From Caldilineaceae bacterium (GTDB lineage Bacteria > Chloroflexota > Anaerolineae > Caldilineales > Caldilineaceae): DNA of 49,801 nucleotides. Below, piece after piece: positions 28,252 through 36,036 of this stretch. The notes beneath the pieces were generated by a model that ran no database searches, was not told the DNA's origin, and worked only from the letters and a program-made list of their open reading frames with translations. The translations under genes and the position numbers were made by a program. Location: NCBI GenBank assembly GCA_018003515.1, contig JAGNDO010000034.1, positions 1 through 49,801 of the forward strand, read 5' to 3'. The number at the start of each line of letters is the position of its first letter. Position 1 is the stretch's first letter.

Positions 28252-29865
28252 CTACCCCCCAAACTGCTGCCGCATGACCTTTTTGTTGAACTTGCCCACG
28301 CTGGTCTTGGGCAGGGCTTCGACGATCACAATGCGGTCGGGGAGCCAGAACTTGGCGAAGCGGGCGGAGAGGAACTCGGTCAGCTCTTCTTCGCTGATCT
28401 CCGATACGCCCGGGGCCAGGACCACCGCGGCCAGGGGACGTTCGCTCCACCGCTCGTCGGGGACGGCGATGACCGCGGCCTCCAGCACCTTGGGGTGGGC
28501 CATGAGGGCGTTTTCCAGAGCCACGCTGCTGATCCACTCGCCGCCGGACTTGATCAGATCCTTGGTGCGGTCGGTGATCTCCATGTAGCCGTCCGGGGAC
28601 ATGGTGGCCACGTCCCCCGTGCGGAACCAGCCATCCGGCGTAAAGCTCTCGGGCACAGGCTCAACTTTGAAATATTGGCGCACGACCCACGGTCCCCGCA
28701 CCTGCACCTCGCCCATGGTCTTGCCGTCCCAGGGCAGTTCGCCGCCGTCTTCGTCCACAATCCGCATTTCTACGCCCGCAATCGGATAGCCCTGCTTGGC
28801 CTTGATGTCCCACTTTTCCTGGTCGGAAAGATTGGCGTGCTTGCCCAGGAGCGCAGAGACCGTGCCTAAGGGCGACATTTCGGTCATGCCCCAGGCGTGG
28901 GCCACATTGACGCCCAAATCCCGTTCGTAGTTCTCGATCAACCCCCGGGGCATGGCGGATCCGCCCACCACCAACGCCCGAATGCACGAGACATCCCGCT
29001 TGTTGGTCATCAGCTCGTGATAGAGGCCGGTCCAGATCGTCGGCACGCCCGCGGCGATGGTCACCCGGAACTTGTCGATCATCTCGGCCAAAGCTGCTCC
29101 TTGCAGATGCGGGCCGGGCATGATCAACTCCGCGCCGGTCATGATGCACGCATAGGGCAGCCCCCAGGCCATCGCATGGAATTGGGGCACCACGGGTAGC
29201 ACAATGTCCGATTCGTTGACGCCCAGGGCGTTGGCAAAGCACTCACCCATGGTGTGCAGGAACATGGACCGGTGGCTGTACAACGCCCCCTTGGGGTTGC
29301 CCGTCGTGCCGCTGGTGTAGCACAGCCCCATGGCCATCTGCTCGTCCGTGCTGCGCCACACATACTCGTCGCTGGCCGCGGCCATCAGATCCTCATAGAA
29401 AAGCACATTGGGCAACGTCGTCTGCACATCGGGCCGGGCGTTGAAGAGGATGAAATGCTCCACCGTGGTCAATTGGTCCGCCACGGCCTCGATCAACTTG
29501 AGCAGGGTGCCGTCCACAAAGATCAGCTTGTCCTCGGCATGGTTGATGATAAAGGCCAACTGGTCCGGGGCCAAGCGTAAATTGAGCGTATGCACCACCG
29601 CCCCCGCGCCGGGGATGCCATAATAGAACTCCAAATGCTCAAACGTATTCCACGCAAAGGTCCCCACCCGGTCGCCCAACTCCACGCCCAGGCCCGCCAA
29701 CACATTGCCCAGCTTCTTCACCCGCTTATACAGATCCGCAAACGTATACTCATGGAACGCCCCCGTGGGCAGCTTCGTGATCACCCGCTTGTGGGGATAA
29801 AGCCGGTTGCCATGCTCCAAAATGCGGTCCAGGGTTAGCTGGTAATCCATCATCAAACCGTTCAT
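28252..29865 (-). CDS. Acyl-CoA synthetase (long-chain fatty acid--CoA ligase type)
   Basis: 537 residues, normal for the ANL superfamily. The P-loop-like AMP-binding motif is [16 protein letters not shown], the second motif is in [19 protein letters not shown] carries the hinge Asp region and [10 protein letters not shown] has the catalytic C-terminal Lys. The enzyme makes acyl-AMP and then acyl-CoA, most likely from medium- or long-chain acids. AAAGGAG lies 8 bases before the ATG at 29865; the frame is open 123 bases further but not homologous. The gap 29866-29996 shows no clear signal. Confidence 0.9.
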   Translation of the reverse strand: MNGLMMDYQLTLDRILEHGNRLYPHKRVITKLPTGAFHEYTFADLYKRVKKLGNVLAGLGVELGDRVGTFAWNTFEHLEFYYGIPGAGAVVHTLNLRLAPDQLAFIINHAEDKLIFVDGTLLKLIEAVADQLTTVEHFILFNARPDVQTTLPNVLFYEDLMAAASDEYVWRSTDEQMAMGLCYTSGTTGNPKGALYSHRSMFLHTMGECFANALGVNESDIVLPVVPQFHAMAWGLPYACIMTGAELIMPGPHLQGAALAEMIDKFRVTIAAGVPTIWTGLYHELMTNKRDVSCIRALVVGGSAMPRGLIENYERDLGVNVAHAWGMTEMSPLGTVSALLGKHANLSDQEKWDIKAKQGYPIAGVEMRIVDEDGGELPWDGKTMGEVQVRGPWVVRQYFKVEPVPESFTPDGWFRTGDVATMSPDGYMEITDRTKDLIKSGGEWISSVALENALMAHPKVLEAAVIAVPDERWSERPLAAVVLAPGVSEISEEELTEFLSARFAKFWLPDRIVIVEALPKTSVGKFNKKVMRQQFGG

Positions 29866-29996
29866 GAATACGCTCCTTTTGGAAAAAGTGGGAAAGTGGT
29901 GGGTTAACAAATTGGTTTGGGTATGGGGGAGGGGACGGGTTAAGGACTGTGGGGCGGTTGGGTGAGTGGTTGAGTTGTAAACAACCAAGCTTGGTG

Positions 29997-30380
29997 TCAG
30001 AGCGTCTCAACTGGATACGCCTTGATAATGCCATCCACGGTTGCCAACGCCATGCCATGCTCTCGTGCCTGGCAGATCAACAGCCGATCAAAGGGGTCAC
30101 GGTGTAGGGACGGCAGTTTGATAAGCTGCTTAACGCTGGCCTCGTCCACGCTGAGGCTCGCTATCAAATGACGTTGTCGTTCGACTGGAATATATACCTC
30201 AGGCGAACCGGCCAGCGGAATTTTGCCCAATTGATACTTGATGATGATTTCCCAAAGTGAAACCACACTCAAATAGACCGCGTTGTCGGGGTTGCGGATA
30301 CTGGCAAGCATTGGAGCCGGGATGCGGTCTTCGTCGCTGATGTACCACAGGAAGATGTGTGTATCGAGCAGGATATTCAT
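29997..30380 (-). CDS. VapC-type PIN toxin
   Basis: 127 residues, standard VapC length. Catalytic acids are Asp in [10 protein letters not shown], Glu in SLWEIIIKY, Asp in [13 protein letters not shown] and the last in [10 protein letters not shown]. It is a predicted RNase. It overlaps the antitoxin gene by 4 bases. This is the second of three PIN pairs within 18 kb. Confidence 0.9.
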   Translation of the reverse strand: MNILLDTHIFLWYISDEDRIPAPMLASIRNPDNAVYLSVVSLWEIIIKYQLGKIPLAGSPEVYIPVERQRHLIASLSVDEASVKQLIKLPSLHRDPFDRLLICQAREHGMALATVDGIIKAYPVETL

Positions 30381-30598
30381 GCGACCTCGAATAGATCCAA
30401 AATCTCGTCGGGCAGCGGGGCATCGAAATCATCCGGCACGATAAACTGGCCCTTGGCTAACCCAACTGGGCGGAGTTTGCGGACCGGCGTTTTTTCTTCC
30501 AAAATGGTAACCAGTGCACGATAGGTTTGCGGCAATTCCAAGGGTTCCAAAAGATGGACGTTGCCTGTTTTGTCGATAGTCGCTTCAACTGTGCGCAT
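30377..30598 (-). CDS. VapB-like antitoxin (AF2212/DUF2281-like)
   Basis: 73 residues. The N-terminal beta part VEATIDKTGNVHLLEPLELP is of the AF2212/AbrB-like DNA-binding type; the tail GLAKGQFIVPDDFDAPLPDE is the toxin-binding end often seen in DUF2281 proteins. GGAGG lies 6 bases before the ATG. It is followed at once by the toxin gene. Confidence 0.8.
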   Translation of the reverse strand: MRTVEATIDKTGNVHLLEPLELPQTYRALVTILEEKTPVRKLRPVGLAKGQFIVPDDFDAPLPDEILDLFEVA

Positions 30599-30653
30599 GA
30601 TGCCCTCCTATTTTGGATTCATGTGGAATGTCCGGGGCGAATCCGTTCGCCCC

Positions 30654-30870
30654 CGTTTGGCGGAACTCACGTCATGGCTTGCTCGACCCGTTCGCACCAG
30701 GGGGTGCGAACTCCGCGGGTGCAGGGCCGAATATGCCTTGAGGAGTTCGCACCTCGTTTGGCAGAACTCACGTCATGGCTTGCTCGACCCGTTCGCACCA
30801 GGGGGTGCGAACTCCGCGGGGGCATGACTGGGTTAATCCTGAGGAGTTCGCACCCCCTGGTGCGAACGGG
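30654..30870. repeat. Tandem 101-bp repeat, two copies plus part of a third
   Basis: Copies at 30654-30719 and 30755-30820 are nearly identical over 66 bases (CGTTTGGCGGAACTCACGTC onward), and the spacer with GAGGAGTTCGCACC also recurs. Each unit contains the palindrome GTTCGCACCAGGGGGTGCGA. The third unit is reduced to the palindrome. The 414-base gap 30599-31012 holds this array and the 79-bp element but no gene. Confidence 0.8.
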
Positions 30871-30894
30871 TCTGCGTCAGGAGGTGCCAACTCA

Positions 30895-30973
30895 GTAGGT
30901 GCGGTTTTCAACCGCACGACTGTCATGATCATGGTTGGTGAATGGACCTCGTGCGGTTGAAAACCGCACCTAC
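30895..30973. repeat. 79-bp hairpin element, copy 2 (GTAGGTGCGGTT arms)
   Basis: Arms of 23 bases at 30895-30917 and 30951-30973 with a 33-base loop, exactly the dimensions of the copy at 5745-5823. The arms are almost identical between copies; the loops match at about half of their positions, so they are diverged relatives rather than unrelated sequence. Confidence 0.85.
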
Positions 30974-31012
30974 GATTCACTGTGCTGAGTTTAGCGCGTT
31001 GAGCGCGTCTCG

Positions 31013-31942
31013 TCAAGCGACTATTTTCCCCTCTGCCGCCCGATCCAGCCAGGCGATGGCGGCGTCGGCGATGGGGGTGATGCCTTTGTAGGCTCGGAAG
31101 TCCGGGGCCATGTGGCGGAAGCTTTGGGCGAGGTCGGCCGCGTCCGCTGGGTTGCGGGCGGCCTCGGCCAGGGAGGTGACATAAATGCGGATGGTGAAGA
31201 GGATCTGGCCGCTCTGCGGCAGGCGGCGCAGGGTTTGGCGCTCCACCCGCAGCCAGAGGTTGTCCCCAGCGTTGTCCGCGGTGATGTGAGAGACATCGCT
31301 CTGGGCACCGCCGTGCTGGCCGGGGAGGAAGAGATCGGGACTGTCCGCCACGCTCCAGCCCATGCGCCAGACTGAGCGGTCGGCCTTGACTTTGGCGAAG
31401 AAGCGTTGCATGGGGCTGCTCATGGTCGGCTCGTAGCGGGGCACGGGGCCGTGAATGCCGTCCAGATTGCGCCCCAGCTTCTCCGCCGGTCGCCAGCGGG
31501 AGGGGAAGCAGACCGACGCCGCCACCAGCCGATATTCTCCGCTCTCCGGGTCTGGGGCCATCAAACAGAGATCTTCCTGCACCAGACGACCCGCCAAATC
31601 AAGCGGGTGCAAACCGGAGGCGGCCAGGTCCCAGCACGCCCCCGTGGACCTGTTCCACAGCAGGTCGCCTTCCTTTTCAAAAATTAAAGGAAAGTGCTGG
31701 ACCAAGTGATCCACCAGCAAAGCCAAGGTCTCGGCAGCCCCGGCGTCGGCCTGGGGCAGGGCCATGAAGACCTCGTCCGGGCGCTGGGTCAACAGGTCAT
31801 GCTTCAGGGCCAGATCTCGGCCCAGGTTGGCGTCAACCTCGATCCACTCGGCCAGATCCAGGGCATGCAACCCCAACTCCATGCGAAAATCGCCGGACAG
31901 GAAGGGAGTGTAGGGTTTTGGGGCGGGCAGGGTGGTGGGCAT
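31013..31942 (-). CDS. DUF3445 family, heme-dependent oxidative N-demethylase-like protein
   Basis: 309 residues. Family marks are ASVCFPSRWRPAEKLGRNLD, IHGPVPRYEP and ERQTLRRLPQSGQILFTIRI, with Arg and His residues that suit heme and substrate binding. Characterised members of DUF3445 demethylate amines such as dimethylamine using heme and oxygen. The ATG at 31942 precedes PTTLPAPKPYTPF; the open frame runs 72 bases upstream only through the GGTGAAGG word repeat. A RidA gene is next upstream, which could clear reactive imines made by such an enzyme (inference). Confidence 0.75.
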   Translation of the reverse strand: MPTTLPAPKPYTPFLSGDFRMELGLHALDLAEWIEVDANLGRDLALKHDLLTQRPDEVFMALPQADAGAAETLALLVDHLVQHFPLIFEKEGDLLWNRSTGACWDLAASGLHPLDLAGRLVQEDLCLMAPDPESGEYRLVAASVCFPSRWRPAEKLGRNLDGIHGPVPRYEPTMSSPMQRFFAKVKADRSVWRMGWSVADSPDLFLPGQHGGAQSDVSHITADNAGDNLWLRVERQTLRRLPQSGQILFTIRIYVTSLAEAARNPADAADLAQSFRHMAPDFRAYKGITPIADAAIAWLDRAAEGKIVA

Positions 31943-31955
31943 GTGGGTTCTTTCT

Positions 31956-32045
31956 GTGAGGGGGTGAAGGGGTGAAGGGGTGAGCGGGTGAGGGGGTGAA
32001 GGTGGACGAATCACCCTTTCACCCCTTCACCCGCTCACCCGCTCA
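31956..32045. repeat. Word hairpin of GGTGAAGGGGTGAGCG type, second locus
   Basis: Left words at 31956-32002 and right words at 32011-32045 (TCACCCTTTCACCCCTTCAC onward). It includes the TGA stop of the RidA gene, exactly as the copy at 7695-7790 includes the stop of the PLP-enzyme gene. Confidence 0.8.
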
Positions 32046-32436
32046 CCACAGCCTCCGCCTCGATCTCCACCAAAAACTCGGGGCCGATGAGTTGGGCTTG
32101 GACCAGGGTGGTGACGGGGCGGATGGGGCCGAAGCGGTCGCCGTGGGCCTTGGCGACTCGCTCCCAGTTGTAGATGTCGGCCACGAACATGCGGGTGCGC
32201 ACCACGTCGGCCAGGGTGCCACCTAGTTCGACGATGGCCCGTTCAATCTTGTCGATGATGTATCGGGTCTGGGTGGCAGCGTTGTCCAGGCCGACCAAGT
32301 TGCCCTCCGGGTCCACGGCCACGGTGCCGGAGACCAGGATGCGGTCCCCCACGCGGATGGCCCGGCAATAGCCAGCCACGGCTTCCCATTTTGTGCCGGA
32401 ATCTACCCGGCGGCGGTCGTCTGTGGGTGTGGTCAT
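32035..32436 (-). CDS. RidA (YjgF/YER057c/UK114) family protein
   Basis: 133 residues. The fold is evident from ILVSGTVAVDPEGN, QTRYIIDKIERAIVELGGTL, VVRTRMFVADI and FLVEIEAEAV. The arginine equivalent to the catalytic Arg105 of RidA is in VVRTRMFV. RidA proteins hydrolyse reactive enamines/imines left by PLP enzymes. AGGAG lies 7 bases before the ATG. Its last codons and stop come from the GGTGAAGG-type hairpin. Confidence 0.9.
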   Translation of the reverse strand: MTTPTDDRRRVDSGTKWEAVAGYCRAIRVGDRILVSGTVAVDPEGNLVGLDNAATQTRYIIDKIERAIVELGGTLADVVRTRMFVADIYNWERVAKAHGDRFGPIRPVTTLVQAQLIGPEFLVEIEAEAVVSG

Positions 32437-32469
32437 GGGGTTTCTCCTGTGGGTGGTTGATCTGGTTGG

Positions 32470-32556
32470 AGATTGAGAGATTGAGAGATTGGGAGATTGG
32501 GAGAGTTTGCTGCACCGATGACTTAATCTCTCAATCTCTCAATCTCCCAATCTCTC
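32470..32556. repeat. Word hairpin of GATTGAGA/TCTCAATC type
   Basis: AGATTGAGAGATTGAGAGAT and GGGAGATTGGGAGA (32470-32505) face AATCTCTCAATCTCTCAATC and TCCCAATCTCT (32525-32556). The word order along the right arm is such that identical words can slide against each other. It fills the gap between the RidA gene and the next gene. Confidence 0.8.
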
Positions 32557-32563
32557 GGTCAAT

Positions 32564-33667
32564 TTACGGAAAGCGCAGATCCAGCCCCACGCTCACCGAC
32601 TGCATGGCCCGGACGAGTTTGTCCAGGGCGGTGAGGGTCTCTGCGGCTTGGTCGGGGTGGGTGCCGGTGAGGGCGGTGGCCAGGGCGGTGAGGTTGTGGG
32701 CCTCGCCTTGGCCCCAGAGCAGGGTGGGCAGGGGGGCGTCGTTGACGGTGAGATGCACGCCGTCCGGCTCTGTGGCCAGGCGGATGTGGCGGATGCCCGC
32801 GGACTTGATGGCCTGCACCTGTTCCGGGGTCAGGCGCAGTTGAGAGGCGGGCATGCCGGTCAACTCTTCCCATTTGTCCGCGCCCAGGCCCAGGACCAAT
32901 GGGTTGCCGCTGCTGAAGTAGAAGATGGGCAGGTTGACCGTGGCCGTGTCTCGCCCAGCGCTGGCGGCCAGGATGGCGGCGTCGGCCTGGGTGATGGTTT
33001 TGTCCACGGGGATGGGGGGTTGCTGGGCCGTGCGGGTCAGTTGGCCCACATCCGCCACCAGATCAACATGCAGGCGGGTGAGCAGGGGGGCGGCTTTGAC
33101 GTAGATCTGTGGCCAGCCTTGGGTGTCGGCCAAAAGTTGGGCGCTGTTGCCCAGGCTCGTTTCGTCCCAGGCCAGGCCCAGGATGGGCAGGTTGTTGGCT
33201 TCCACGGAAAGGCCGGTGGCGTCCGTGGCGAGTTGGATGTGTTGCAGGTTGGCCGCGCTGAGGCTGGCGATCAGTTGGGGGGTGAGACCCAGGCTTGCCA
33301 CATTGCCCACGCTGCCCAGGGCCAGCCCGGCCAGGGTGAGATCCCCGGCTGGGTCCGCGGTGAGGGTGAGGGTGGGCAGATCGAGCAGGATCTCTGTGGC
33401 CGGGGGCGGCGCGGGGCGACGTTTGGCGTGAGGGTTCCAGGTGAAGAGGGGGGCTGGTCGGCTGGGTTGGGCGGGCGCGATGGCAAGCGGGCTGATGGGC
33501 TGGGCCACAATCACCGGCCCGGTGGATGGGTTTGCGGGGGTGCTGGCGGGTGCGTCCCCGGGCAACAGCGCGCCCACCGAGAGGACAAGGAGCACCATTA
33601 GGCCGCCAAGGAGGGTGCCCCAAAAGCTGCTCTGATTTAGACCCGGTTGTCGAGTAGACTGGTTCAC
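32564..33667 (-). CDS. Membrane-anchored protein of unknown function with internal repeats
   Basis: 367 residues, not recognised. A basic Gln/Ser-rich start, a transmembrane segment (GTLLGGLMVLLVLSVGALLP) and a Pro/Ala-rich linker (to ~85) are followed by a soluble exported domain. Within it a motif recurs: IQLATDATGLSVEANNLPIL and IRLATEPDGVHLTVNDAPLP, each followed by a helix rich in Ala/Leu. A third, weaker version is LTADPAGDLTLAGLAL. This suggests two or three copies of a ~90-120-residue unit. The GTG start has AGGAGG 5 bases upstream. It lies 24 bases after the S10 carboxypeptidase gene, so both may be co-transcribed. Confidence 0.65.
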   Translation of the reverse strand: MNQSTRQPGLNQSSFWGTLLGGLMVLLVLSVGALLPGDAPASTPANPSTGPVIVAQPISPLAIAPAQPSRPAPLFTWNPHAKRRPAPPPATEILLDLPTLTLTADPAGDLTLAGLALGSVGNVASLGLTPQLIASLSAANLQHIQLATDATGLSVEANNLPILGLAWDETSLGNSAQLLADTQGWPQIYVKAAPLLTRLHVDLVADVGQLTRTAQQPPIPVDKTITQADAAILAASAGRDTATVNLPIFYFSSGNPLVLGLGADKWEELTGMPASQLRLTPEQVQAIKSAGIRHIRLATEPDGVHLTVNDAPLPTLLWGQGEAHNLTALATALTGTHPDQAAETLTALDKLVRAMQSVSVGLDLRFP

Positions 33668-33690
33668 GTTTTCCTCCTGCTGTAAAAGTG

Positions 33691-35178
33691 TTACCCCGCC
33701 GGGACGGATGCGGCCAGGAAGGCGGCCATGTCCAGCTTGATCTGGGCCAGGCTGGCGGGCAGGACGTACATCATGTGGCCGGCCGGGTAGTAGTGCATGG
33801 TGATATTATCGTGCAGGGGCGGCTCAATGTCCAGATGGTTCAGGGTGTATTCCGTGGCAAAGTAGGGGGTGGCCAGGTCAAAATAGCCGTTGGCCACGAA
33901 GATGCGTAGGTGGGGATTTTTGCTCATGGCCCCGCGCAGGGTCTCGGCCACGTTGAGGTATTTGTTCTTGTGCTTGCCGTAATCCCATTTTTCGTAGAGG
34001 CTGGTCAGGATTTCGTAGGGCAGATCGCTCTCGAATTTGAGTTCTCGGCGCAGATAGTCGTTGAGGACCGCGGTGTAGAGGCCCTGGATGGCCGAATAGC
34101 TGGGATCGTACTCGATCTGTTCCCCGGCGGCGTCCCGGTCCATGCCCAGGAAGCGGCTGTCCAGGCGGCCCACGGTTCGCCGCTGGTCCCGCAGCAATTC
34201 TTTGATAAAGCGGAAGATGTCGATGCGCAGATTGGTGCGCTCGACATAATCCGGCGAAAGGCCGGTGAAGCGGCTGAGTTGGGTGACAATCTCGGCCCGT
34301 TTGTCGGCGGGCAGGGATGATCCTTGCATGAGGGCCAGGGTATACGCCCCGGCGGCGAAGACTTCCACCTGGTCCAGGGTGGCGCGCAGGTCTGTCTGCA
34401 AATCCGCGGCCAACCGGTTGTGATACCAAGCCGTGGCCGCGAAGGTGGGCAGGAAGAGGATGTGGGGCAGATCGTTGCCGTGGCTGAAGTCCAGGGTCTG
34501 GAAGTTGAGGACCACGGAGATCAGCAGAATGCCGTTGAGGAAGAGGCCGTGGCGGTCTTGCAGATGGCCGGAGAGGGCGGCGGCCCGGGTGGTGCCATAG
34601 CTCTCGCCGATCAGAAATTTGGGCGAAGACCAGCGGCCTTCCCGGCTGGTCCACAGGCGGATGAACTCGCCCACGGTCTCCACGTCCTTCTCTACGCCGT
34701 GGAATTGGGTCGCCTCTTCGCCGGGGGCCGGGCGGCTGTAGCCCGTGCTGACCGGGTCGATGAAGACCAGGTCGGTGACATCCAGCAGGCTGTGGGGGTT
34801 GTCCGTGGGGCGATAGGGGGGCGGGGGCACCGTGCCGTCCTCGTTGACCGCGGCCATGCGCGGTCCCAACATGCCCAGGTGCATCCACACCGAGGACGAC
34901 CCCGGTCCGCCGTTGAAGGAGAAGGTGATGGGCCGGTCGCCGGGGTGGGCGTCGGTGCCTAGATCCGTGCGGGTGTAGGCTACGTAGAAGATGGACGCCT
35001 TGGCCTTGTCGTCCTCTTCCTTCAGCACATAGGTCCCCGCGGTGACGGTGTAGGCGATCTCTTTGCCGTTGATGGTGGCCGTGTGTTGGGTGATGGATTG
35101 TTTGTCCTCAACGGGGGCGGGTTTGGGGATTTCGTCGGCGGTTGTTTTTTCGGTTGTTTTTGGATCTTTTTCTGGCAT
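33691..35178 (-). CDS. Serine carboxypeptidase (S10 family)
   Basis: 495 residues. Oxyanion motif FNGGPGSSSVW, nucleophile Ser193 in GESYG, Asp434 in NGYFDLATP and His468 in YPAGHMMY form the S10 site. No signal peptide is seen; the N-terminus is charged (MPEKDPKTTEKTT), so the protein may stay in the cytoplasm or use another exit route. S10 enzymes remove C-terminal residues at acidic pH; the bacterial branch is poorly studied. GGAG lies 6 bases before the ATG. It is divergent from a toxin-antitoxin operon. Confidence 0.9.
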   Translation of the reverse strand: MPEKDPKTTEKTTADEIPKPAPVEDKQSITQHTATINGKEIAYTVTAGTYVLKEEDDKAKASIFYVAYTRTDLGTDAHPGDRPITFSFNGGPGSSSVWMHLGMLGPRMAAVNEDGTVPPPPYRPTDNPHSLLDVTDLVFIDPVSTGYSRPAPGEEATQFHGVEKDVETVGEFIRLWTSREGRWSSPKFLIGESYGTTRAAALSGHLQDRHGLFLNGILLISVVLNFQTLDFSHGNDLPHILFLPTFAATAWYHNRLAADLQTDLRATLDQVEVFAAGAYTLALMQGSSLPADKRAEIVTQLSRFTGLSPDYVERTNLRIDIFRFIKELLRDQRRTVGRLDSRFLGMDRDAAGEQIEYDPSYSAIQGLYTAVLNDYLRRELKFESDLPYEILTSLYEKWDYGKHKNKYLNVAETLRGAMSKNPHLRIFVANGYFDLATPYFATEYTLNHLDIEPPLHDNITMHYYPAGHMMYVLPASLAQIKLDMAAFLAASVPAG

Positions 35179-35238
35179 GATGGCTCCGATTGGATGTGGA
35201 TATGGGATAGAATCTCTTGAATTTTAGGGTAGAATGTA

Positions 35239-35267
35239 TTGACAACACAAGAAATATCTGATAAACT
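35239..35267 (+). promoter_or_regulatory. Promoter of the third toxin-antitoxin operon
   Basis: TTGACA at 35239-35244 and TAAACT at 35262-35267 with a 17-base spacer. Downstream is the operator-like ATCAG-TAATT-CTGAT. Confidence 0.65.
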
Positions 35268-35271
35268 GAGA

Positions 35272-35286
35272 ATCAGTAATTCTGAT
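35272..35286 (+). promoter_or_regulatory. Operator-like inverted repeat
   Basis: ATCAGTAATTCTGAT has perfect 5-bp arms around TAATT and sits just after the -10 box, where an AbrB/MazE-type antitoxin would repress. Flanking half-sites (GAGAATCAG, GATAATCTG) extend the pattern. Confidence 0.5.
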
Positions 35287-35321
35287 AATCTGCTGGTCTA
35301 TGTATTGTAAGGAGAACCAAC

Positions 35322-35585
35322 ATGAGTGAAATGATCACCCTACAATTGGCCCAACGCGGTATCTTGACCCTACCCAAGGCTCTGCGCGATCAGTATAATT
35401 TGCAGCCTGGAGAAATCTTCACGTTGCTTGATCTTGATGGTGTCTTTGTACTCATGCCGGGGCGCTCAAAGATCGATTACTTGTCGGATCGAGTTCGCTC
35501 TGTCTTAGAAGATCAAGGCGAGACTCTTGAATCGATGTTGGTCGCACTGAGAGAGGCTAGGGAAACCTACGATGCGTCAGCCTAG
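35322..35585 (+). CDS. AbrB/MazE/SpoVT-type antitoxin
   Basis: 87 residues. Residues 1-~50 have the swapped-hairpin DNA-binding fold (LAQRGILTLPKALRDQYNLQ then GEIFTLLDLDGVFVLMP). The C-terminal helices (residues 55-87) should bind the toxin. AAGGAG lies 8 bases before the ATG. It overlaps the PIN gene by 14 bases. Confidence 0.85.
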   Translation: MSEMITLQLAQRGILTLPKALRDQYNLQPGEIFTLLDLDGVFVLMPGRSKIDYLSDRVRSVLEDQGETLESMLVALREARETYDASA

Positions 35586-36030
35586 ACTTTTCCTGGACAC
35601 AAGCGCCCTTTTTGCGGCAGTCTGGTCTGCCCAAGGCGGGGCACGCGCCTTGGTTCGATTGGGCGAGCTCCGCTTAGTCTCTTTGGTCGTCAGCTCTCAA
35701 GTTCTGACCGAATTGGATCGCACCGTAAACAGCAAAGCGTCCCAAGTCATCGCCGATGTTGCCGTGATCTTGAATGAAGCCAGATTAAGCGTGGTTGATC
35801 CGGCACCAAGCGCATTGGTCACTTATTGTGAAAGTTTGACCGGCTACGCCAATGACGCCCATGTTTTGGCTGCGGCATGGCACGCCCATGTGGACTACTT
35901 TGTCACCCTGGATCGAAAGCACTTTCTTTCTAATGAAAGCCTTATTCAAGAATCGCCGTTTCCCATCGGCACACCGGGTGACTGCCTGGAGTGGCTGAAG
36001 ACGAAACTCGCCCCTGACCAGAGGAATTGA
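35572..36030 (+). CDS. PIN-domain toxin
   Basis: 152 residues. Site residues are Asp in LFLDTSALFAAV, Glu in VLTELDRTV and Asp in YANDAHVLAAAW, followed by FVTLDRKHF. It belongs to the longer PIN branch that also includes the 18523-18972 toxin. The stop lies 6 bases from the end of the convergent glycosidase gene. Confidence 0.85.
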   Translation: MRQPRLFLDTSALFAAVWSAQGGARALVRLGELRLVSLVVSSQVLTELDRTVNSKASQVIADVAVILNEARLSVVDPAPSALVTYCESLTGYANDAHVLAAAWHAHVDYFVTLDRKHFLSNESLIQESPFPIGTPGDCLEWLKTKLAPDQRN

Positions 36031-36036
36031 CGGGGT

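Noticed and set aside
29866-29996. Promoter or small gene between the ligase and VapC genes
   Set aside because: Only G-rich low-complexity sequence and a weak GGTTG/CAACC pair are visible.
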